From the NCBI RefSeq assembly GCF_036226445.1, contig NZ_CP108474.1:4340001-4404000 (forward strand): DNA of 64,000 nt. Reading direction: 5' to 3'. The notes under the pieces are model-generated. The model saw only the letters and a list, made by a program, of their open reading frames with translations, was not told the origin of the DNA and did not search any database. Origin of the DNA: Streptomyces sp. NBC_01255. GTDB taxonomy: Bacteria > Actinomycetota > Actinomycetes > Streptomycetales > Streptomycetaceae. The position numbers and the translations under genes were made by a program. The number at the start of each line of letters is the position of its first letter. Position 1 is the stretch's first letter. Shown in pieces: positions 58,728 through 64,000 of this stretch.

Positions 58728-59195
58728 TCAGCGCGGGGTGGTGTCCGGGAGGCCGCTCGTGCTCGCGGTGTTGTAGCGGAGCAGGTACGCGGCGAACCGG
58801 GCGAGGTCGTCGGCCGACCAGTCCCTGAGGCGTTCCTGGTAGGCGGCGAGGCGGCTCGTCTGCGCTGAGGCGAGGACCTCGGCGCCCGCCTCGGTGGGGT
58901 GCAGGACCTGGACGCGGTGGTCGTCGGGGGCGGGCCGGCGCTCGACGAAGCCGAGCTTCTCCAGGGTGGCGACCTGGCGGCTGACCGTCGACTTGTCCAG
59001 CAGGTAGTGGGCCGCGAGGTCCGTGGCGCGGCAGCCGCGCTGGTCGTCGATGTGGGCGAGCAGCGTGTAGGAGACGAGCGGGAGCTCGGGGTGGACCCGG
59101 GCCGCCGCGGCGCGGGCGCGGCGCGCGAAGGCCGTCAGCTCGCGCTGGATGACGTCCACGGACGCCTCGCGCGGTACCTCTGCGCCACCGGTCAT
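58728..59195 (-). CDS. MarR-family transcriptional regulator
   Basis: 155 residues. Winged helix: LVSYTLLAHIDDQRGCRATD, recognition helix LDKSTVSRQVATLEKLGFVE, wing RPAPDDHRVQVLHPTEAG. Divergent from the membrane protein gene 59291-60373; the shared gap has a palindromic operator. A presumed repressor of that gene. Confidence 0.9.
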   Translation of the reverse strand: MTGGAEVPREASVDVIQRELTAFARRARAAAARVHPELPLVSYTLLAHIDDQRGCRATDLAAHYLLDKSTVSRQVATLEKLGFVERRPAPDDHRVQVLHPTEAGAEVLASAQTSRLAAYQERLRDWSADDLARFAAYLLRYNTASTSGLPDTTPR

Positions 59196-59237
59196 GGTGC
59201 GCTCCCCTGTCGTCTGGTGTCGTTGCCTGCGGGTTCG

Positions 59238-59268
59238 GTTGTATGGTACAACGGTTCTTTAGTTGTAA
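59238..59268. promoter_or_regulatory. MarR operator candidate
   Basis: GTTGTA-TGG-TACAAC (59238-59252), a perfect 6-bp inverted repeat, with an extra half-site GTTGTA at 59263-59268, in the divergent gap. Confidence 0.65.
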
Positions 59269-59290
59269 AAGCCAACCATGGAGGTTTCCG

Positions 59291-60373
59291 GTGTCCGCAG
59301 GACCGAGCACCAACGGCGCGTTGCGGCATGTCCTCGGACATCTGCTCGCTCCCCTGCTGATGTGCGTCGGCATGGGCCTGGCCTACCTCGGAGCCTTCCA
59401 CGCGCCCGCGCCCCACGACCTGCGCGTCGACGTCGTCGGCTCCGGACCGAGCGCCCAGGTCCTCGCGCAGACGCTCCAGGACCAGGGCGCCGGTGCCCTC
59501 GACGTCCGTACCGTCGCCGACCGGGACACGGCCGTCACCTCGCTGCGCGAGCAGGGCAGCTTCGGGGCCTACATCCCCGGCGAGAAGCCCGAGCTCCTCG
59601 TCGCCTCGGGCTCCTCCGACACCAGCGCCATGGCCGTCGAGAAGGTGTTCACCAAGGTCGCCGCCGCACAGGACGCCCCGCTCGAGGTCACCGACGTCGC
59701 CCCCGTCGCCTCCGGCGACCCCACCGGCCAGGGAGTCTTCTTCCTGCTCGTCGCCCTCAGCATCGGCGCCTACGCCTCGGTCGCCGTCATCGGTGGAGCC
59801 GGCGCCGTCCTGCCCATGCGGATCAGGGTCCTCCTCGCCGCCGGGATGTCGCTGGTCGTCAGCCTGATCGGCACCCTGTTCGCCGGACCGCTCTTCCACC
59901 TCGTCGACCAAGGGCTCGGCGGAGTCTGGGCGATGTCCTGGCTGTACGCGTCGGGCATCCTGCTCGTCGGCGTCGGCCTCCACACGTTCCTGCGCCGCTG
60001 GACCACGCTCGGCGTGATGGTGCTCTTCGTCATGCTCAACTTCACGAGCTCCGGCGGCATCTACCGGCCCGAGCTCCAGCCGGGCTTCTTCGGCGCGCTG
60101 CACGCCTTCTGGAACGGCGCGGGCTTCGTCGAGGGCGTCCGCAGCCATGTGTACTTCGGCGGTCACGCGCTCGGCGGACACGTCCTCGTCCTCGCCCTGT
60201 GGTTCCTCGCCGGAGCCGCCCTCGTGGTGACCGCGGGGGTCGTGGAGGCCAGGAGGAACGGTGCCGCGAAGGCCGGGGAGAAGGCCGGGGAGAGGGCACG
60301 GGAGAAGGCACGGGAGAAGGTCCCGGCAGGGGACGGGATCGAGGAGGAGTTGGAGGAGGCGGTCGCCGTCTGA
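59291..60373 (+). CDS. Polytopic membrane protein (ABC-2 / YhgE-like)
   Basis: 360 residues from GTG 59291 with GGAGG at 6 bp. One N-terminal helix (APLLMCVGMGLAYLGAFHAP), an exported ~140-residue domain (DLRVDVVGSGPSAQVLAQTL, SFGAYIPGEKPELLVASGSS), then five helices and a Lys/Glu tail. The layout matches ABC-2-type permease half-proteins and DUF3533-like proteins; no ATPase gene is adjacent. The MarR neighbour suggests it is induced by a small molecule. Confidence 0.75.
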   Translation: MSAGPSTNGALRHVLGHLLAPLLMCVGMGLAYLGAFHAPAPHDLRVDVVGSGPSAQVLAQTLQDQGAGALDVRTVADRDTAVTSLREQGSFGAYIPGEKPELLVASGSSDTSAMAVEKVFTKVAAAQDAPLEVTDVAPVASGDPTGQGVFFLLVALSIGAYASVAVIGGAGAVLPMRIRVLLAAGMSLVVSLIGTLFAGPLFHLVDQGLGGVWAMSWLYASGILLVGVGLHTFLRRWTTLGVMVLFVMLNFTSSGGIYRPELQPGFFGALHAFWNGAGFVEGVRSHVYFGGHALGGHVLVLALWFLAGAALVVTAGVVEARRNGAAKAGEKAGERAREKAREKVPAGDGIEEELEEAVAV

Positions 60374-60375
60374 GG

Positions 60376-60398
60376 TTGTCCACAGGGCGTTGTCCACA
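60376..60398 (+). promoter_or_regulatory. Pair of perfect DnaA boxes
   Basis: TTGTCCACA at 60376-60384 and again at 60390-60398, same strand, 14 bp apart, within the 103-bp gap before the DUF2252 gene. About 42 kb from oriC. Confidence 0.8.
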
Positions 60399-60476
60399 GG
60401 GGGAGACGGCCGATCAGGTGCGGCTGTACCGTCAGGGCCGGATGATGTTGGACATCGCATCGGGGGAGGGCATCCC

Positions 60477-61940
60477 ATGGACGAGATCCGGGCCGTGGTG
60501 CCGGGACAGCGCGGTACGGACGGGGCGGCGGACGGTGAGCGCGTCCCGCACGTACCGGGCTTCGCGCGCCGTGGCGCCGATGGTGGCGCAGGGGTCTCCT
60601 CCAGGGACGCCGGCAAGGGACTGCGCGGCCGGGTGCCCCGCTCCGCGCACGACCGGCCGGCCCTCGCGGCCGACCGGCCGGACGCCGTCCGCGCCGTCGA
60701 GGACTCCAGCCGGGACCGGGTGCCCGAGCTCGCGCCGATACGGGTCGGGAGGATGGCGGCGAGCCCCTTCGCCTTTCTGCGCGGATCCGCCGGGCTGATG
60801 GCCCAGGACCTCGTCACGACCCCCGTCACCGGGATATCCGCCCAGCTGTGCGGTGACGCGCACGCCGCCAACTTCGGTCTCTACGGCGACGCCCGCGGAC
60901 GGCTCGTCATGGACCTCAACGACTTCGACGAGACGATCGTCGGCCCCTGGGAATGGGACCTCAAGCGGCTCGTCACCTCTCTCGTCCTCGCCGGGCGCGA
61001 GGTCGGCGCGAGCGAGGAGGTGTGCCGGGCGGCCGCGTTCGACACCGTCGGCGCCTACCGGCGCACCATGCGCCTCCTGGCCCGGCTGCCCGCCCTCGAC
61101 GCCTGGAACGCGATAGCCGACGAGGAACTCGTCTCGCACACCGACGCCCGCGATCTCCTCGGCACGCTGGAGAGGGTCTCGGCGAAGGCCCGGAACAACA
61201 CCAGTGCCCGGTTCGCCGCCCGGTCGACCGAGGCCGTGACCGATGCCGAGGGCGGCGGACGCAGATTCGTGGACGCTCCCCCGGTACTGCGCAGGGTTCC
61301 CGACGTCGAGGCGGCGGCCGTCGCCGCCTCCCTCGGCGGCTACCTGGAGACCGTGTCCGAGGACCGGCTGCCGCTCCTCGCGCGGTACGCCGTCCACGAC
61401 GTGGCCTTCCGGGTCGTCGGCACCGGCAGCGTCGGCACCCGTTCCTATGTCGTGCTGCTGCTCGACCACCGGGGCGAGCCGCTGGTGCTCCAGGTGAAGG
61501 AGGCGAGGCCTTCGGCCCTCCTGCCGTATCTGCCGGCCGTGGGCTTCACCGTGCCGGACCACGGCCACGAGGGGCGGCGGGTGGTCCTCGGGCAGAAGCG
61601 GATGCAGGTGGTGAGCGACAACCTGCTCGGCTGGACCACGGTCGAAGGGCGCCCCTTCCAGGTGCGTCAGTTCCGCAACCGCAAGGGCAGCGTCGACCCC
61701 GTCGCGCTCACCGTGGACCAGGTCGACGACTACGGCCGGATGACCGGGGCTCTGCTGGCCCGGGCGCACGCCCACAGCGCCGATCCGCGTCTGATAGCCG
61801 GCTACTGCGGCAAGAACGAGGAGCTGGACGAGGCGGTCGCGTCCTTCGCCGTCTCGTACGCGGACCGCACCACCGCGGACCACGCCGACCTGCTCGCCGC
61901 GGTCAGGGCGGGGCGGATAGCGGCGGAACTGGGCGTCTGA
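60477..61940 (+). CDS. DUF2252 protein
   Basis: 487 residues from ATG 60477 (GGGGAGGG upstream). DUF2252 features: PFAFLRGSAGLMAQDL, QLCGDAHAANFGLY, LNDFDETIVGPWEWDLKRL, VGTGSVGTRSYVVLL and QRMQV-like QKRMQVVSDNLLGW. The D-N/DFDE and GDxHxxN motifs recall aminoglycoside-phosphotransferase/kinase folds. The substrate is unknown. Confidence 0.92.
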   Translation: MDEIRAVVPGQRGTDGAADGERVPHVPGFARRGADGGAGVSSRDAGKGLRGRVPRSAHDRPALAADRPDAVRAVEDSSRDRVPELAPIRVGRMAASPFAFLRGSAGLMAQDLVTTPVTGISAQLCGDAHAANFGLYGDARGRLVMDLNDFDETIVGPWEWDLKRLVTSLVLAGREVGASEEVCRAAAFDTVGAYRRTMRLLARLPALDAWNAIADEELVSHTDARDLLGTLERVSAKARNNTSARFAARSTEAVTDAEGGGRRFVDAPPVLRRVPDVEAAAVAASLGGYLETVSEDRLPLLARYAVHDVAFRVVGTGSVGTRSYVVLLLDHRGEPLVLQVKEARPSALLPYLPAVGFTVPDHGHEGRRVVLGQKRMQVVSDNLLGWTTVEGRPFQVRQFRNRKGSVDPVALTVDQVDDYGRMTGALLARAHAHSADPRLIAGYCGKNEELDEAVASFAVSYADRTTADHADLLAAVRAGRIAAELGV

Positions 61941-61953
61941 CCGACGCCCGCAC

Positions 61954-61997
61954 GGGGGGAGGGAGGGGAGGGGGAGGGAGGGGGGAGGCCCCCCCCC
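61954..61997 (+). repeat. G-tract / C-run element
   Basis: Five or more runs of three to six G separated by single A (61954-61988), followed by nine C. It can form a G-quadruplex or a G/C hairpin, and is in the 107-bp gap after the DUF2252 gene. Confidence 0.85.
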
Positions 61998-62047
61998 GAA
62001 GGACCGTAGGCTGGGTGGGACGAGCCGGAACGAGGACGTGGGCGGGC

Positions 62048-63046
62048 GTGAACGTGAGCGTGGACCAGGGTGCGAACGACGAGCCCGAGGCCGAGCGGTC
62101 CGCGGACGAGCGGCCTGCGGGCGAGCCGTCTGCGAGTGGCGAGCGGGCCGAGAACGGGCCCTCCGTAGGTTCGGAGTGGGCCGAGAGCGGGCCGTCCGTA
62201 GGTCCGGGGCGGGCTGAGAGTGAGGCGTCTGTGAGTGGTGAGGCGTCCGCCAGTGGCGAGCGGGGTGCGGACGAGCGGCCCGAGGCTCGGCTGGAGCGGG
62301 CCGTGCGGGTCGCCGAGCAGGCGCTGATCGAGTTCGAGATCGCCGTCGAGACCTTCCGGGTCGAGGTGGAGAACTTCTCGCGGCTGCACCACCAGAAGCT
62401 CGGCCCCATGTACGCGCGGCTCGACGAGCTCGACGCGCGGATCGCCGAGGCTCGGGCGGCGCGTACCGGAGATCCCGAGGATCTGCGGCGAGCCCAGGAG
62501 GCGCGGGCCGCGGTCATGCCCATGCCCGGGGTGGAGGAGCTCTTCCACGACTGGATCGACTCCGACGGCCTCTCCCCCGAGGCGGCGGCGATGCTCAACG
62601 AGCGGCCGGTGCAGGCTCCGAAGCGGGTCCGGCCCAGCGAGGAGGCCCGCAGGCTCTACCGCGAGCTGGCCCGCAAGGCCCACCCCGACCTGGCCCGGGA
62701 GGACGCCGAGCGGCAGCGTCGCGAGGAGTTCATCACGCGGGTGAACGCCGCCTACGCCCGGGGCGACGAGGCGCAGCTGCGTGAGCTCTCCGACGAATGG
62801 GCGGCCGGTCCTGTGCCGGCCGAGGAGCGGCTCAGCGAGAGCGAGGAGCTGTACGCCCGGCTGGAGTGGCTGGCGCAGCGCAAGGACCTGCTGTCCGTGA
62901 TGGCGCGTGAGCTGGAGGAGTCCGCGATCGGCGCGATGCTGCGGATGGCTCCGGACGACCCGGACCGGCTCCTGGAGGAGGTCGCGGAGCAGCTGCTCGC
63001 GCAGGTCTCCGAGCGTGAGACGGAGCTTGCCGGGCTGGTGGAGTAG
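62048..63046 (+). CDS. J-domain-containing protein with repeat-rich N-terminus
   Basis: 332 residues from GTG 62048 (GTG 62054 is the close alternative). Residues 1-80 are Ser/Glu/Gly-rich repeats (GPSVGSEWAESGPSVG). A helical coiled region at about 80-160 (VRVAEQALIEFEIAVETFRV) precedes a J-domain (LYRELARKAHPDLAREDAER, with HPD), and a Glu/Leu-rich helical tail. A co-chaperone-like role is inferred from the HPD motif; the Hsp70 partner is not local. Confidence 0.85.
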   Translation: MNVSVDQGANDEPEAERSADERPAGEPSASGERAENGPSVGSEWAESGPSVGPGRAESEASVSGEASASGERGADERPEARLERAVRVAEQALIEFEIAVETFRVEVENFSRLHHQKLGPMYARLDELDARIAEARAARTGDPEDLRRAQEARAAVMPMPGVEELFHDWIDSDGLSPEAAAMLNERPVQAPKRVRPSEEARRLYRELARKAHPDLAREDAERQRREEFITRVNAAYARGDEAQLRELSDEWAAGPVPAEERLSESEELYARLEWLAQRKDLLSVMARELEESAIGAMLRMAPDDPDRLLEEVAEQLLAQVSERETELAGLVE

Positions 63047-63103
63047 GTTTTTTCCGTGCGCTCGAACTTCTTCGGGCGGTTCTGACGAGAGAAGGCCAGT
63101 CCC

Positions 63104-63448
63104 ATGAATTTCTCCCCGCTGCCCTCGGTGGACGCGGCTGCCGTGCCGGCCGATGGCCTGGTGCTGGACGTCCGGGAGGACAACGAATGGGAAGCCGGCC
63201 ACGTCGAGGGTGCGCTGCACGTGCCGATGAGCGACTTCGTGGCGCGCTTCGGTGAGGTGACGGAGGCGGTGGCCGAGCACGGTCGCGCCTATGTGATGTG
63301 CCGGGTGGGCGGCCGGTCGGCGCAGGTCACGCAGTATCTGGTGCAGCAGGGCTTCGATGCGGTGAACATCGACGGCGGGATGCTGGCCTGGGACGGTGCC
63401 GGGCGTCCGATGGTGACGGGAAGCGGGAGCCCGGCTTTCGTCCTCTGA
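63104..63448 (+). CDS. Single-domain rhodanese-like protein
   Basis: 114 residues. Rhodanese fold: LVLDVREDNEWEAGHVEGAL and the active-site loop VMCRVGGRSAQVTQYL, with catalytic Cys. Sulfur transfer is expected; the acceptor is unknown. The stop codon lies in the first unit of the CTGAG repeat. Confidence 0.92.
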   Translation: MNFSPLPSVDAAAVPADGLVLDVREDNEWEAGHVEGALHVPMSDFVARFGEVTEAVAEHGRAYVMCRVGGRSAQVTQYLVQQGFDAVNIDGGMLAWDGAGRPMVTGSGSPAFVL

Positions 63449-63479
63449 GCTGAGCTGAGCTGAGCTGAGCTGAGCTGAG
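63445..63479. repeat. CTGAG pentanucleotide tandem repeat (7 copies)
   Basis: Seven exact CTGAG units between convergent genes. Copy number should be prone to slippage; TGA occurs in every frame. Confidence 0.97.
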
Positions 63480-63482
63480 TCG

Positions 63483-64000
63483 TCAGGCGAGGGGGTGGGT
63501 GGCCAGGAGGTCGCCCAGGGCCTCCTCGTGGGCGGCCGCGGGGCCGAGGGACAGTTCGAGCTGCTTGGCCCAGGCGTGGTAGCGGTGCAGGGGGTAGTCG
63601 GTGTCGGCGCCGAAGCCCCCGTGGAGGTGCTGGGCGGTCTGCACCACGCGCCGTACGCCCTCGGACGCCCAGATCTTCGCGACGGCGATGTCCCCGGCCG
63701 CGGGGAGCGCCCCCTCGGCCCCGGTGGAGACGCGCCAGGCGGCCTGCCAGAGGGTGGCCTCCATGGCGCGCAGGTCGATGTAGCGGTCGGCGGTCTGGAC
63801 GGCGACGGCCTGGAAGGTGGCCACGGGGTGGCCGAACTGTTCGCGTTTGCCGGTGTACTGGCTCGTCATGGTGAGGACGGCCTCGCCGAGTCCGAGGGCG
63901 AGTGCGCAGGTGCCGGTGGTGAGGAGCTCGCTCAGTCGCTCGCAGGCGCCTTCGGCGTCGATGACCTCGGTGCTGTCGAGGCGTACGGCGTCGAGGTGGA
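63483..64000 (-). CDS. Acyl-CoA dehydrogenase, C-terminal part (runs off the window)
   Basis: About 172 residues of the C-terminal helical domain are visible and the frame stays open to the right edge. Signatures are TSQYTGKREQFGHPVATFQA, and the FAD-binding GGFGADTDYPLHRYHAWAKQ (usually GG-x-G-x-x-x-x-y-p-l-e-r). The catalytic base region lies outside or is not recognisable here. Oxidises acyl-CoA at the alpha-beta position. Confidence 0.9.
   Translation of the reverse strand, partial: HLDAVRLDSTEVIDAEGACERLSELLTTGTCALALGLGEAVLTMTSQYTGKREQFGHPVATFQAVAVQTADRYIDLRAMEATLWQAAWRVSTGAEGALPAAGDIAVAKIWASEGVRRVVQTAQHLHGGFGADTDYPLHRYHAWAKQLELSLGPAAAHEEALGDLLATHPLA

Noticed and set aside
59291..61940. 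A defence or toxin-antitoxin system formed by the membrane protein, DUF2252 and J-domain genes.
   Set aside because: No effector, nuclease or antitoxin motif; gaps and separate ribosome sites argue for independent genes.

Overview
The window is a high-GC actinobacterial chromosome segment, almost certainly Streptomyces or a close relative. The evidence is the GTG-rich starts, the strong GC bias at third codon positions, the gene order around dnaA, the canonical parS sites, and a multi-box oriC between dnaA and dnaN. The gene order closely follows the core chromosome around the Streptomyces coelicolor origin (my recollection of the family; no alignment was run).

Layout. 1-7078 (+): end of a DUF6049 membrane protein, the lipid II flippase MurJ, a membrane pseudokinase, and an ECF sigma factor with its anti-sigma factor. 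7119-9269: trxBA behind a SigR-type promoter, then an acetyltransferase. 9430-15401 (-): parB-parA, rsmG, jag, yidC, yidD, rnpA, rpmH. 15402-18431: dnaA and oriC. 18432-28075 (+): dnaN, gnd, recF, dciA-like, gyrB, gyrA, a DUF3566 protein. 28173-32210: tRNA-Ile, a DLW-39 miniprotein, a secreted protein, a Ser/Thr kinase, an HTH regulator and tRNA-Ala. 32184-39459: an accessory-looking block with an MFS exporter, MarR, TetR, RidA, a large NB-ARC/TPR regulator, an AhpD-like protein, DUF1801 and a small exported protein. 39603-47026: DUF5324, cyclophilin, rhomboid, CrgA, DUF881, three class E sortases and a glutamine amidotransferase. 47125-55289 (-): fhaA-fhaB-pstP-rodA-pbpA-pknB. 55821-64000: tRNA-Leu, a two-component system, a MarR/membrane-protein pair, DUF2252, a J-domain protein, rhodanese, and a partial acyl-CoA dehydrogenase.

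Two systems dominate. The first is chromosome replication and segregation: DnaA, DnaN, RecF, gyrase, a DciA-like protein, ParAB, oriC, four parS sites and DnaA boxes scattered outside oriC. The second is cell-wall growth signalling: MurJ, a pseudokinase encoded separately from it, PknB, the phosphatase, FhaA/FhaB, a RodA-PBP pair and CrgA.

The least expected items are: a DnaA-box cluster about 24 kb from oriC (42070-42315) and a pair of perfect boxes at 60376-60398; a histidine kinase with an extra C-terminal membrane anchor and exported BamE-like domain; an MFS gene whose stop codon lies inside the antisense strand of tRNA-Ala; and a 22-bp tandem repeat array at 40429-40560. I did not find a clearly new multi-gene system; the window is mainly conserved core.
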